Counted from the stretch's first letter, positions 18,363 through 27,577 are shown. The stretch is 64,000 nucleotides of DNA from Pseudomonadota bacterium (GCA_021323945.1 JAJPKA010000005.1:31029-95028), one strand, 5' to 3'. Numbers and translations: made by a program. The notes: generated from the sequence alone by a model not told the origin.

Positions 18363-19662
18363 TGACTTGCACTCCCTCGGCAATCGCGCGCCGCTTGCTG
18401 AACTTAATCGCTGCGTTGTCGATGTTAATCGAGCAGAGCGAACCGCACATGCTGCAGACATTCGAGCCAGCAGCCTCGCTCTCCTCTTTATAGCGGCGAG
18501 CCTTATCCGGGTCCATCGCCATTGCGTACATGCCTTCCCAGTTAAGCGCCTTGCGATAACGCGACATCTGGTCATTCCAGACTTTGGCAGCTCTCACGCC
18601 TTTGACCAGATCGCCTGAATGGGCCGCTATTCTTGTGGCGATGAGCCCCTCACGTACGTCGTTGAGGTCGGGCAGACGTAGATGTTCCGCGGGCGTTACA
18701 TAGCAAAGGAAGTCCGTGCCCGCGGCCGACGCGATCGCACCGCCGATTGCACCGGTAATATGGTCGTAGCCTGGTGCAACGTCGCAGGTCAGCGGTCCGA
18801 GCACGTAAAAAGGCGCCCCGGCACAGACCCGCTTCTCGAGTTTGACATTAGCTTCGATTTGATCAAGCGGAACGTGCCCCGGTCCTTCGATCATAACTTG
18901 CACGCCGTTGGCGCGGGCACGCTCGGTGAGCTCGCCCAACACCAGGAGCTCAGCTAATTGCCCACGATCGGTCGCATCACCGGTCGCACCGGGGCGAAGC
19001 CCATCGCCCAGTGATATCGTCACGTCATGCTCGCGAAGGATTTCGCACATTTCATCAAAGTTCTCGTACAGCGGGTTCTCCTTCCCTGTGCGCTCGATCC
19101 ATGCGGCCAAAAGCGAGCCGCCCCGGGAGACGATTCCCTCGATGCGCTGATGGGCGCGCAGTCTCCGCACCGTTTCCCGGGTGACGCCGCAATGGAGTGT
19201 CATGTAATCAACCCCTTGGCGTGCCTGGCGCTCGATCACTTCCAGGAAGAAAGCCGCATCGAGATCCATGATCGAGCGTTCGGAAGCAACCTGGTAAATC
19301 GGCACCGTCCCCAGAATCACCGGACAGCGCGACAGGATTTCGATCCGGATCCGATCGAGATCGGTACCGGTTGACAGATCCATAACCGAATCGGCACCGA
19401 AGCGCACCGCCGTATAAAGCTTTTCTATTTCTTCGTCAAGAAGTTGGTGAAAGTTTGATGCCCCGATATTGGCGTTAACCTTGGTCCGCAGCTTTCGCCC
19501 GATGCCAATGGCGCGAAACTGATGATGAATATTGTGCGGAATGACAACTTCACCGGTCGCAACCAGCGCGCGCACCTCATCCGGGCTGAGGCCCTCGTCG
19601 GCCGCGACCTCTTCCATTTGCGGCGTGATAATGCCCTTACGGGCAGCCTCAATTTGAGTCAT
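18346..19662 (-). CDS. thiC: phosphomethylpyrimidine synthase ThiC
   Basis: A radical-SAM-like enzyme that converts aminoimidazole ribotide to HMP phosphate for thiamine. It has 438 residues, the short bacterial form. Substrate-site stretches VNANIGASN, DLSTGTD, TLHCGVT, SRGGS and GDGLRPG are present. The C-terminal iron-sulfur motif is CSMCGSLCS (CX2CX4C). The track starts upstream, but MTQIEAARKGIITP matches the family start and fixes the ATG at 19662. It heads the operon with bcp, rhodanese-MoeB and a phosphatase. I searched the 5-prime region for a TPP riboswitch (CTGAGA, ACCC and GAACCTGAT-like elements) and found none. Confidence 0.96.
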   Translation of the reverse strand: MTQIEAARKGIITPQMEEVAADEGLSPDEVRALVATGEVVIPHNIHHQFRAIGIGRKLRTKVNANIGASNFHQLLDEEIEKLYTAVRFGADSVMDLSTGTDLDRIRIEILSRCPVILGTVPIYQVASERSIMDLDAAFFLEVIERQARQGVDYMTLHCGVTRETVRRLRAHQRIEGIVSRGGSLLAAWIERTGKENPLYENFDEMCEILREHDVTISLGDGLRPGATGDATDRGQLAELLVLGELTERARANGVQVMIEGPGHVPLDQIEANVKLEKRVCAGAPFYVLGPLTCDVAPGYDHITGAIGGAIASAAGTDFLCYVTPAEHLRLPDLNDVREGLIATRIAAHSGDLVKGVRAAKVWNDQMSRYRKALNWEGMYAMAMDPDKARRYKEESEAAGSNVCSMCGSLCSINIDNAAIKFSKRRAIAEGVQVNAAAG

Positions 19663-20102
19663 TTCGGCACCTCTGTCTGAGCTGCAATCGATTGGAGCCG
19701 TGTTTTTTATAGGACCGCTTGGCCAAATCGTCCAGCGCAAGCGATTGGTCTTAATAGCTTCATTGTATCAGCACGCCGGGTCAAATCCGAAGTATCGGTT
19801 TTTTACTTATACACGCTGCCGATGTCATCGTCACGGGTCAGGACCTCTCCCCCGGAGCCGTTGCTTATCACGCTGCTTGCCAAGCGGCAATTAGCTTATC
19901 TTGAGTTCAGACGAACTCATACGTCATTAGACGAGTCGCGGGCGGTTTGTCCATTAGGGGTCTTTCGTTCCGATGCGTTTTCCGCTGCTGACCCTACGTT
20001 TACGTGCTCGCCCGCTTTCAGCACTTCGCCGGTTGAGATCTGACCTGTTACCTCGTCCTTACTGGGATGATTTATGCTGCAGTGACAACCAGGAGGCTAG
20101 TT
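19663..20102. other. intergenic region between divergent thiC and the VOC gene
   Basis: About 440 bases with no supportable gene. There is no TPP-riboswitch consensus on the thiC strand. One small hairpin (CCGA-AGTA-TCGG followed by six T, near 19793) could be a very weak plus-strand terminator. Promoters for both divergent genes should lie here, but I cannot place them. Confidence 0.5.
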
Positions 20103-20567
20103 ATGATCCGCGGGATTCATCATACGGCGATTTCCACCCCTGACCTCGAACGCGCCGTCACCTTCTACCGTGACCTGCTGGGGTTTGAGCAGGTATTTAC
20201 CTCCGCGTGGGGACGCGGCACCGAAACCGCCGACAAGATAACCGGCCTGAAAAATTCCGCGGCTCGGGTCGTGATGCTCAAAGCTGGCAACGCGTGCATC
20301 GAGCTCTTTGAATATTCAAACCCGGAGCCGAAAACCGGCAGCCTCAGTCGGCCTGTCTGCGACCACGGGATTACACACTTATGCCTCGAGGTTCGCGACA
20401 TCGAAGCCGAGTACCATCGGCTCAAGGCTGCGGGAATGGTCTTCCACTGCCCTCCCCAAAAGATGGGAGGAGTGAGTGCGACCTATGGACGCGACCCTGA
20501 TGGAAACGTAGTGGAATTGCTCGAGGTGAACAATCCCGACAATCCAATGGCGCTGAATCTTGGCTGA
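20103..20567 (+). CDS. VOC (glyoxalase/dioxygenase) family protein
   Basis: A 154-residue protein of two beta-alpha-beta-beta-beta modules. Likely metal ligands are His in GIHHTAISTPDLERA, Glu in CIELFEY, His in THLCLEV and Glu in NVVELLEV, the four usual positions. It resembles methylmalonyl-CoA epimerase, glyoxalase I and lactoylglutathione-lyase-like proteins; the reaction is not determined. The track starts at 20067, but an AGGAGG site precedes ATG 20103. It is alone on its strand, about 260 bases before the ThDP enzyme at 20829. Confidence 0.85.
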   Translation: MIRGIHHTAISTPDLERAVTFYRDLLGFEQVFTSAWGRGTETADKITGLKNSAARVVMLKAGNACIELFEYSNPEPKTGSLSRPVCDHGITHLCLEVRDIEAEYHRLKAAGMVFHCPPQKMGGVSATYGRDPDGNVVELLEVNNPDNPMALNLG

Positions 20568-20828
20568 ATCAGTCAGCCCACAGTAGCCCTTGCGGCCGGC
20601 GCAGCTGACCTGGAATCGGCAGCAGCGGTGGCCACATTGCACTCAAAACCACATTGATAGTCTTTAGCTCAAAGAGATAGTTTCCGGCATAAAGCGAGCA
20701 ATGGGAACCGGTCACGGGCATATTGGAGATGCTTCTGACGCGAAACTCAACCATCCGGTTGCGTCTACCCTGGAGGTTCACTCCCTAAAGCCCGTAGACA
20801 CCCGCGTCAAGCAGGCAGAGAGCGGCAT

Positions 20829-22517
20829 ATGACGAGACGTTCGGATGAACGCAGCGGCGGGCAGCTGCTGGTTGACCAGCTAAAGCTTCATGGTACCGAT
20901 TTGGTGTTTTGCGTGCCCGGAGAAAGCTTTCTCGCTGTACTCGACGCGCTATACGACGTCCGCAACGAGATTCGGCTAATCGTCTGCCGACAGGAAGGCG
21001 GTGCCGCATATATGGCGGACGCTTATGGAAAACTGACCGGCCGCCCCGGGGTCTGCTTCGTGACGCGAGGGCCGGGAGCCAGCAATGCCTGTGCAGGCGT
21101 CCATACGGCTTACCAGGACTCCACTCCCATGATTCTGTTCGTCGGGCAGGTCGCACGCTCCCATCACGAGCGACAGGCGTTCCAGGAAGTCGACTTGCGC
21201 CGGATGTATGGCCAGCTGGCCAAGTGGGTAGCAGAGATCGAGGAGGCGCGCCGAATTCCCGAGTTTGTGGCGCGCGCATTCACGGTCGCAACCTCCGGAA
21301 GGCCCGGTCCGGTCGTGCTTGCTTTGCCTGAAGATATGTTGCGCGAGCGGGCGGTGGTGAGTGATGTCGCTCCATACAAAGCCGTCCAAGCCCATCCGGG
21401 GGCATCCGACCTCGCGCGGATGCGCCAGATGCTAGCGGGCGCCCAGCGTCCCATTATGATCCTTGGAGGAACCACCTGGAATTCCCAAGCGGTGGCAGAC
21501 ATCAAGGTGTTTGCTGAGAACAATCACCTTCCAGTAGCAACGACCTTTCGGCGCCAGGACCGGTTCGACAACCTCCACCCCTGCTATGCGGGAGACCTCG
21601 GCATTTCCCCCAATCCGAAGCTTGCAGCTCGGATTAAACAGGCAGATCTTGTGATAGCCGTCGGTACTCGTTTGGGAGAAGCAGCCACCGACAGCTACAA
21701 ACTTCTGGCCGTGCCACGGCCTGCCCAAAAACTGATCCACGCCTACATGGAAGCCGATGAACTGGGGCGTGTATATCAGGCCGATTTGCCCATCAATGCG
21801 GGAATGCAGCAATTCGCGGCCGCAGTACGAGCGTTGAAGCCGGTTGATGCGTCAGTGTGGGCGGCCGAAACTCACATCGCCCATCATGAGTATTTGGAGT
21901 ATAGCCGACCCGTCCCCAATGCCGGTCGCTTGCAAGTCGCCGAGATAATTGCGCTGCTCCGTCAAAAACTACCTCCCGAGACGATCGTCTGTAACGGAGC
22001 TGGTAACTACTCGGGATGGGTGCATAGGTTCTGGCAGTTTCGCGAATACCCGACTCAGCTCGCGCCAACCAGCGGGTCGATGGGCTACGGCGTGCCGGCT
22101 GCGGTAGCCGCTGCGTCGCTCTATCCCGAGCGGCCCGTCTTATCGTTTTCAGGCGACGGATGCTTTCTCATGAATGGTCAGGAGATTGCCACAGCCATCC
22201 AATACGGTCTCAAACCGATCTTTTTCGTCGTCAACAATGGCATGTACGGAACCATCCGGATGCATCAGGAAATCAATTACCCTTCACGAATCATCGGTAC
22301 GATGCTTACCAACCCTGACTTCGCCGCCCTTGGCAGTGCCTATGGGCTTTATAGCGAGACGGTCGAAAGCACCGACCAGTTTGTGGAAGCGTTTGCGCGG
22401 GCGCGTCAGGCCGACCGCGCATCTTTAATTGAGCTTCGGCTTGATCCGGAAGCTATCAGTACGCGTATCAGCTTGAGTAAACTTCGTGAACAGTCTGCTA
22501 ATCGGCATCGTGATTGA
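20829..22517 (+). CDS. thiamine-diphosphate enzyme, acetolactate synthase-like
   Basis: A 562-residue ThDP enzyme. The PYR domain has the activating Glu in VCRQEGGAAYMADAYGKLTG and the TRGPGASN loop. The central domain contains MILGGTTWNS, and the PP domain carries GDGCFLMNGQE...VVNNGMYGTIR. The pattern fits the acetolactate synthase/benzaldehyde lyase/2-hydroxyacyl-CoA lyase group annotated as thiamine pyrophosphate-binding protein. No regulatory ilvN-like subunit is adjacent, so branched-chain biosynthesis is unlikely. It starts a plus-strand group that includes an LLM oxidoreductase, an HGD-like dioxygenase and an HpaB-like hydroxylase, which suggests a catabolic role. Confidence 0.85.
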   Translation: MTRRSDERSGGQLLVDQLKLHGTDLVFCVPGESFLAVLDALYDVRNEIRLIVCRQEGGAAYMADAYGKLTGRPGVCFVTRGPGASNACAGVHTAYQDSTPMILFVGQVARSHHERQAFQEVDLRRMYGQLAKWVAEIEEARRIPEFVARAFTVATSGRPGPVVLALPEDMLRERAVVSDVAPYKAVQAHPGASDLARMRQMLAGAQRPIMILGGTTWNSQAVADIKVFAENNHLPVATTFRRQDRFDNLHPCYAGDLGISPNPKLAARIKQADLVIAVGTRLGEAATDSYKLLAVPRPAQKLIHAYMEADELGRVYQADLPINAGMQQFAAAVRALKPVDASVWAAETHIAHHEYLEYSRPVPNAGRLQVAEIIALLRQKLPPETIVCNGAGNYSGWVHRFWQFREYPTQLAPTSGSMGYGVPAAVAAASLYPERPVLSFSGDGCFLMNGQEIATAIQYGLKPIFFVVNNGMYGTIRMHQEINYPSRIIGTMLTNPDFAALGSAYGLYSETVESTDQFVEAFARARQADRASLIELRLDPEAISTRISLSKLREQSANRHRD

Positions 22518-22539
22518 AATCCAGTGGATCGGCTTTGAT

Positions 22540-23337
22540 GTGCCTGTGACCACTATCAGCTACAGACAAACAATCAATCAAAACGCTCTCAAAAACCGTC
22601 AACCAGCAACTCTACCCTGGTTGGGTTGCAGCTGGGTCGTCAGTGTTATTCTTTCTGTCATCCTGACGAAGGCACCCAGCCTGGCCGCGGGCGAGCCTTC
22701 GCCGACCGGCGCGAAGCCCTTCTTTTTGGTGGCAAGCCGTGATATGCCCGACCCGGTTTTTCAAAAATCAGTGATCTTGATGCTGCCGCCCACCGAACCA
22801 CCACTCGTGGCAGGTGTGATTATTAATAAGCCCACCGATGTTAGGCTGGGCAATCTTTTCACGCAGCCACTGGCCGCCGGCAATCGAGCGCAGAAAGTAT
22901 ATTTCGGCGGACCGGTCGATCTCGCCAGACCGTTGCTAGTCATTCGAACCACGGTGCCGCCCGAGCAGGCGACTCGGCTCGACCGCAATGTCTTCGCAAT
23001 CGACAACCCGGCTTCTATCCGCGAGCTCTTAAGGTCTTCCGGTTACGGTGATGACGCGCGCCTATTCCTTGGACGGGCCCAATGGGCGCAGGAACAACTG
23101 CGCGGCGAACTCCTCGAAGGCGCCTGGAGCGTAGTGCCATTGCAGACCGAGCTCATCTTCGATCATGATCCCGGCAGGGTTTGGCCGCTCTTGAGCCAGC
23201 ACGAGCACGTCCGCGAAGTCAAAGCGGAGACCTGCGATACCGGTGTTTTGTCTCTAACAATGTGCGGCGACGATCCCCCGTGGGAATTCCATTCTACCCC
23301 GGGGGTTATCCTTGAATTACCCGGCAGGCACCTATGA
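22540..23337 (+). CDS. YqgE/AlgH-family protein with an N-terminal export signal
   Basis: About 265 residues. The YqgE/AlgH (DUF179) domain covers the C-terminal 190, with FFLVASRDMPDPVFQKSVILML, GVIINKP, YFGGPVD, FLGRAQWAQEQLRGEL and GAWSVVP. The family is of unknown function and is normally cytosolic. Here a basic stretch, a hydrophobic core (CSWVVSVILSVILT) and PSLAAGE look like a signal peptide, so this copy may be exported. The track starts at GTG 22486, inside the previous gene; GTG 22540 is an alternative after its stop. Neither has a clear ribosome site. The stop overlaps the ATG of a small Cys-rich ORF. Confidence 0.83.
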   Translation: MPVTTISYRQTINQNALKNRQPATLPWLGCSWVVSVILSVILTKAPSLAAGEPSPTGAKPFFLVASRDMPDPVFQKSVILMLPPTEPPLVAGVIINKPTDVRLGNLFTQPLAAGNRAQKVYFGGPVDLARPLLVIRTTVPPEQATRLDRNVFAIDNPASIRELLRSSGYGDDARLFLGRAQWAQEQLRGELLEGAWSVVPLQTELIFDHDPGRVWPLLSQHEHVREVKAETCDTGVLSLTMCGDDPPWEFHSTPGVILELPGRHL

Positions 23338-23552
23338 GCGCAAAGGAGTGGATGGCTCATCGCACCGGTTGGTGCAATGTCATCTGGATTCGATGCAGCC
23401 ACCGCATCGCGTCAATGCTCTCGGCCCTGCTCCGCGGCTGCCCGCTCGGCGATTGCGCTGCGTATACAGCCAACTTGGTCGTTCCAAGCGCGTCTGGCCT
23501 GAAGGTTTGCTGGAAATGTATGAAGCACGGCTTAAACGATTATGAGGAGTAG
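23334..23552 (+). CDS. possible small cysteine-rich protein
   Basis: A 72-residue ORF whose ATG overlaps the stop of the YqgE-like gene in an ATGA junction, typical of translational coupling. It contains CPLGDC and CWKC pairs, possibly a small zinc site, and two further Cys. I do not recognise a family, and a competing ORF exists in another frame (23312-23545). It could equally be noncoding. No homolog search was possible. Confidence 0.3.
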   Translation: MSAKEWMAHRTGWCNVIWIRCSHRIASMLSALLRGCPLGDCAAYTANLVVPSASGLKVCWKCMKHGLNDYEE

Positions 23553-23703
23553 CAACTGCCAGCTGCAGATCGCTTAACACGGGCAGAGCAAATTCATCGG
23601 CCGCAGTTCCAGCGGTGCTCTGGCCACAGCTGGCGAACGGTGATCAGACGACCGGTGGTCATCTGTTCAGCTCGGCCGCGGGTCCTACAGAGAGGAAAAG
23701 TCT

Positions 23704-24873
23704 ATGAAATTCATGCTTCATCTCAACCCAGTCGTGCCGGCCTCGCCCGATGAACGTGAGCGCTTGCGCCCAATTGCTCACCGCACGGAGAAGATCCAAC
23801 AGATGCTGCAGGAGATGGTTGAACTCGCTCAGATGGCCGAGGAACTGGGTTTCGAAATCGTGACTTACTCCGAGCACCACTTTTATACCGAGGGAATGGA
23901 AGCGGGGGCCACACCCACCCCGCATTTGCTCAACCTGCTATTGAAGACAAAACGCATCAAGGTCGGTCCGCTCGGTTTCGTGCTTCCTACCTGGGATCCG
24001 ATTCGATTGGCCGAAGACGTCGCCTGGGCGGATCAGATCAGCCAGGGGCGCGTTATCGTGGGACTGGCCAGAGGTGTCTTCCCCCGATGGGTTAACGTGT
24101 TGGGGCAGCAATACGAAACCCGGCCCGGCGTCCTCGGCCCCGAGGCCGAACAACACAACCGCGAGGTCTTCGAGGAACTGTTCAAGGTCGTCAAGTTGTC
24201 GTGGGCCGATGAGCCGTTCTCCTTCGATGGCAAGTACTATCGGGTGCCCAATCCCGCTGAAGGAATCGAGTGGCTGCCGCATCGCGCAACCGCCCGCTAT
24301 GGGGCGCCGGGAGAACTCGATGAGAATGGACGCCTGCGTCGGATCTCGCCGGTACCCAAGCCGTTTCAAAAGCCGCACCCGCCGCTTTTCCAGGCTCTAA
24401 CCACCGCCGAAGAGACGATCCGCTGGGCCGCTCGTGAATCCGTAACGCCGGTCATTTTTCTTCCTTTCCCGGAACAAGCAATTAAAGGCGCCCAGTTTTA
24501 CCGAGACGAGGCAGCCAAAGTTGGCCGAACCCTCGATCTGGGTCAGAACATCGGCTTGGCCCGCTTGCTTTACATTGGCGACAGTTATGCTGAAGCGATG
24601 GAAATGGCACGTGCCGGCTCAATCTTTCTGTTTCGTAATTTTCACTCAAAATTCTACCCGCAGATCCCGGAAACCGTAGAGCCGCTGGTTGAAGCGGGCA
24701 TGGTCTTCGCCGGAACGGTTGACGGCATTCGTCAGCGCCTAGCCGAGGTGCAACAAAAGCTGAACCCGGAGTATTTTCTATGGGTGTGTGATCAGGGGTA
24801 TCTGCCGCTCGACCAGGTCAAGCGCCAGACTGAACTTTTTGGCACCAAGGTAATGCCGGAATTCATGGGATGA
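23704..24873 (+). CDS. LLM-class (luciferase-like) flavin-dependent oxidoreductase
   Basis: A 389-residue TIM-barrel flavoprotein of the bacterial luciferase superfamily. EHHFYTEGME near residue 60 is the family EHHF motif. PLGFVLPTWDPIRLAEDVAWADQISQGRVIVGLARG is the flavin-binding strand region, and KPFQKPHPPLFQALTT is the typical KPxQxPHPP stretch near 220. Members are FMN- or F420-dependent monooxygenases or reductases; the cofactor cannot be settled here. A GAGG site lies before ATG 23704. It precedes the HGD-like dioxygenase by 115 bases in the same direction and probably belongs to the same catabolic unit. Confidence 0.9.
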   Translation: MKFMLHLNPVVPASPDERERLRPIAHRTEKIQQMLQEMVELAQMAEELGFEIVTYSEHHFYTEGMEAGATPTPHLLNLLLKTKRIKVGPLGFVLPTWDPIRLAEDVAWADQISQGRVIVGLARGVFPRWVNVLGQQYETRPGVLGPEAEQHNREVFEELFKVVKLSWADEPFSFDGKYYRVPNPAEGIEWLPHRATARYGAPGELDENGRLRRISPVPKPFQKPHPPLFQALTTAEETIRWAARESVTPVIFLPFPEQAIKGAQFYRDEAAKVGRTLDLGQNIGLARLLYIGDSYAEAMEMARAGSIFLFRNFHSKFYPQIPETVEPLVEAGMVFAGTVDGIRQRLAEVQQKLNPEYFLWVCDQGYLPLDQVKRQTELFGTKVMPEFMG

Positions 24874-24988
24874 ATATGACGTCAATGCCGGTGAGAGCGT
24901 TTCTGTAAGTTCGCGGAGTCGTCGCAATCTCAACGTTGAAATCTGCCGGTAACAGTCAAGATATTTGCCATTGCCTCGGAGGGTACTC

Positions 24989-26113
24989 ATGCGGATCCAG
25001 TACTCAAAAGGTCGCGTTCCCAAGCAGGCCCACGTCGCGATACCTGAAGGGCTATACGAAGAAGAGCATGGACGCCAGGGTTTTTTCGGGCCGGCAACTC
25101 AGTTCTATCACACTCATCCGCCGACCGACTGGAAACGGATCGAAGGACCACTACGCCCTCGCGCTTTCCGAACTTATGATCTTAAACCGGGCGATCTCGA
25201 GGACCCACGCGGCGAGCCAGTAAAATTGTTGTTTAACAATGACGTGGCACTGTTCGTGTCGCGACGCTCCCAACCGATGCCCTTCTGCTTTCGCAATGCG
25301 GACGGTGACGAGATTCACTTCATCCACAAAGGCCGAGGTTTACTCCAAAGTGACTTTGGCCCACTTAATTACTCGGAGGGGGATTATATCGTTGTCCCCA
25401 AGGGCACCAACTACAGAATCGTCCCCGAGACCAGCGACAATTTGACTTTGATTATTCAGTCCCGAACCCCGGTCCGTTTTCCCGAACGCGGAGCAATTGG
25501 CCATTATGCGCCGTTCGACTACGACGTAATCGAAACCCCTGAACCTGAACCAGTGACAGAGCAAAGGCCCGAATGGGAGTTGCGCGTGCGCCGGCGCGGC
25601 GAATACACGTCTGTGTTCTATGATTTCTGTCCGCTCGATGTAGCGGGTTGGAAAGGCACTCACTGTGTCTTCAAATTGAATGTCAAACATTTCCGACCGC
25701 TAATGAGCGAAGGAATTCATCTGCCTCCCAGCGCCCATGGAACATTCGAGGCTGACGGATTTGTCGTCTGTACATTCGCCCCCCGCCCGCTAGAGGGCGA
25801 CCCCCAGGCTCTACGAGTGCCGTGGTATCACCGAAATATCGACTATGATGAAGTGTTTTTCGTGCACAGCGGAGAATTCAGTCTCAGTCGGCGAAGCGGC
25901 ACCACGCCGTTCGGCGTCCTGTCGCTTAATCCGCAGGGCTTGCACCATGGTCCCCAGCCCGGAGTCTGGGAAGACAGTATCAAGAACTGGCGCAAGGATG
26001 CGCGGCTCGACTTCGTAGCCGTTAATCTTGACGCCGAGGAACCCCTGACGATGACACCCGAGGCCCACCAGGTCGAAATCGCCGCCTACGCTGATCTGTG
26101 GTCGCGAAAGTAG
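24989..26113 (+). CDS. homogentisate 1,2-dioxygenase-like cupin dioxygenase
   Basis: A 374-residue two-cupin protein of the homogentisate dioxygenase family, shorter than true HmgA (about 430-450). The iron ligands align with HGD: His in WYHRN, Glu in DYDEVFFVHSGEF, and His in GLHHGPQPG. An N-terminal cupin contains EIHFIHKGRGLLQSDFG. A strong CGGAGGG site precedes ATG 24989; the track begins eight codons earlier at a TTG. It probably opens a dihydroxylated aromatic ring. The HpaB-like hydroxylase directly downstream would supply the hydroxyl group. Whether the substrate is homogentisate or another hydroquinone-type acid is unknown. Confidence 0.88.
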   Translation: MRIQYSKGRVPKQAHVAIPEGLYEEEHGRQGFFGPATQFYHTHPPTDWKRIEGPLRPRAFRTYDLKPGDLEDPRGEPVKLLFNNDVALFVSRRSQPMPFCFRNADGDEIHFIHKGRGLLQSDFGPLNYSEGDYIVVPKGTNYRIVPETSDNLTLIIQSRTPVRFPERGAIGHYAPFDYDVIETPEPEPVTEQRPEWELRVRRRGEYTSVFYDFCPLDVAGWKGTHCVFKLNVKHFRPLMSEGIHLPPSAHGTFEADGFVVCTFAPRPLEGDPQALRVPWYHRNIDYDEVFFVHSGEFSLSRRSGTTPFGVLSLNPQGLHHGPQPGVWEDSIKNWRKDARLDFVAVNLDAEEPLTMTPEAHQVEIAAYADLWSRK

Positions 26114-26140
26114 GTAACGGTTACTCGCACAGGAGCTTGA

Positions 26141-27577
26141 ATGGGCATTCGCACAGGCAGGCAATACCTCCAAGGCCTTAGAGATGACCGCGCGGTCTAC
26201 GTAAGCGGCGAGCGGATCAGAGACGTAACCGCTTACCCGCCTTTCCAGCGGACCGTAACAACGCTAGCGGAATTATATGAGCTACAGCACGATCCCGCAC
26301 ACAAACCAGTTCTGACGTATCCTTCGCCGACCACGGGCGAGCCAGTCAGCACCTCGTTCCTAATCGCTGAGACCGCTGAGGACGTTGCCCGTCGGGTAGC
26401 CGGGGAGGAGTTGCGGGCCGAAGCGACGTTCGGTCTGATGGGCCGCTTGCCCGACTTTATGAACGCGATGGTCACGGATGCCGCGGTTGCGGCAGCTTAC
26501 CTCGCCCAGCACCAACCGCAATTCGCAAACAACCTGGTGCGTTACTACGAGTACTGCCGAGAAAACGATCTCTGCCTCACGCATACCCTGGTCGATCCGC
26601 AAATCGACCGCTCGAAGGGGCCAGCCGAGCAAGCCGATCCGGCAGCCGCCTTGCATCGCGTGCGGGAAACCGACCGCGGCATTATTGTCCATGGGGCCCG
26701 GATGTTGTCGACCCTGGCCCCCTTCGCCGACGAGATCTGGGTCGGACCGTTTTATCCGCGCAAGGCCGGCGAGGAACCGTACGCGCTCTGCTTTGCAATT
26801 CCGATTGATACGCCCGGCTTGAAGTTTATCTGTCGCGAACCCTACGACACCGGCCGCAGCAGATTTGATCGTCCAGTCTCGTCACGTTTCGACGAAGAGG
26901 ACGCGTTGGCGATCTTCGACCACGTGCTGGTTCCATGGGAACGCTTGTTCATTAATGGAGATATCGAGGCGTCCAACTCCTTCCTCGTGCACGGCGCCGG
27001 CTACGCTTTGCTCCAGGCGACCATCCGCGGCGTGGTTAAATTGCGCTTCCTGGCCGGCCTTGCCTGTCACCTGGCCGAAGCCATCGGGCGTAGCGCTGCC
27101 CCTCATGTACAGGCCCAACTGGGTGAGCTGGTTGCCAAAGTGGAACTGGGCAACGGGCTATTGCGCGCCTCCGCTCAGGACGTTGTTGCGGCGCGGCGTG
27201 AGGGTCTCTCTTTGCGCGCGCTGGCCGCGGCGTTGTGGGTCTTTATCCCCGAGACCCAGATGCGTGCTGCAGAAATCATCCGGCAGTTAAGCGGCAGTGG
27301 GTTGATTATGACACCGACCGAGCGGGATTTTGACAATCCCGAAATCGCGCCCTTTTTGGAGCAATACCTCCAGGGCAAAGGTCTGAGCGCACGCGCCCGG
27401 GTGCGGCTGTTTAAACTCGCCTGGGACTTGATCGGAGAGCAGTTCGGCAGCCGCCAGTTACAGTACGAATGGTTCTATGCCGGCGATCCGATCTTTACCC
27501 GTTCCCGCTTCTATCGCTCTCCAGTAGTAGATAACTACAAGCAGATGGTTATGCGGCTATTGGAGACGGCGAATTAG
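26141..27577 (+). CDS. 4-hydroxyphenylacetate 3-monooxygenase (HpaB-type) oxygenase component
   Basis: A 478-residue FADH2-dependent aromatic hydroxylase of the HpaB family with an acyl-CoA-dehydrogenase-like fold. Family landmarks are RTGRQYLQGLRDDRAVYV at the start, YYEYCRENDLCLTHTLVDPQIDR (substrate His), and HVLVPWERLFINGD. The end RFYRSPVVDNYKQMV is also typical. It needs a separate flavin reductase, and none lies next to it. AGGAG precedes ATG 26141, 27 bases after the HGD-like gene, so the two form an operon. Related enzymes act on 4-hydroxyphenylacetate, phenols or chlorophenols, and the true substrate is unknown. Confidence 0.92.
   Translation: MGIRTGRQYLQGLRDDRAVYVSGERIRDVTAYPPFQRTVTTLAELYELQHDPAHKPVLTYPSPTTGEPVSTSFLIAETAEDVARRVAGEELRAEATFGLMGRLPDFMNAMVTDAAVAAAYLAQHQPQFANNLVRYYEYCRENDLCLTHTLVDPQIDRSKGPAEQADPAAALHRVRETDRGIIVHGARMLSTLAPFADEIWVGPFYPRKAGEEPYALCFAIPIDTPGLKFICREPYDTGRSRFDRPVSSRFDEEDALAIFDHVLVPWERLFINGDIEASNSFLVHGAGYALLQATIRGVVKLRFLAGLACHLAEAIGRSAAPHVQAQLGELVAKVELGNGLLRASAQDVVAARREGLSLRALAAALWVFIPETQMRAAEIIRQLSGSGLIMTPTERDFDNPEIAPFLEQYLQGKGLSARARVRLFKLAWDLIGEQFGSRQLQYEWFYAGDPIFTRSRFYRSPVVDNYKQMVMRLLETAN

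Noticed and set aside
19663-19800. TPP riboswitch upstream of thiC
   Set aside because: I looked for the conserved CTGAGA, ACCC and GAACCTGAT-like elements on the minus strand and found none in order.
20569-20781. 70-codon minus-strand ORF in the gap before the ThDP gene
   Set aside because: No ribosome site, no recognisable family and a location in a promoter region; likely chance.
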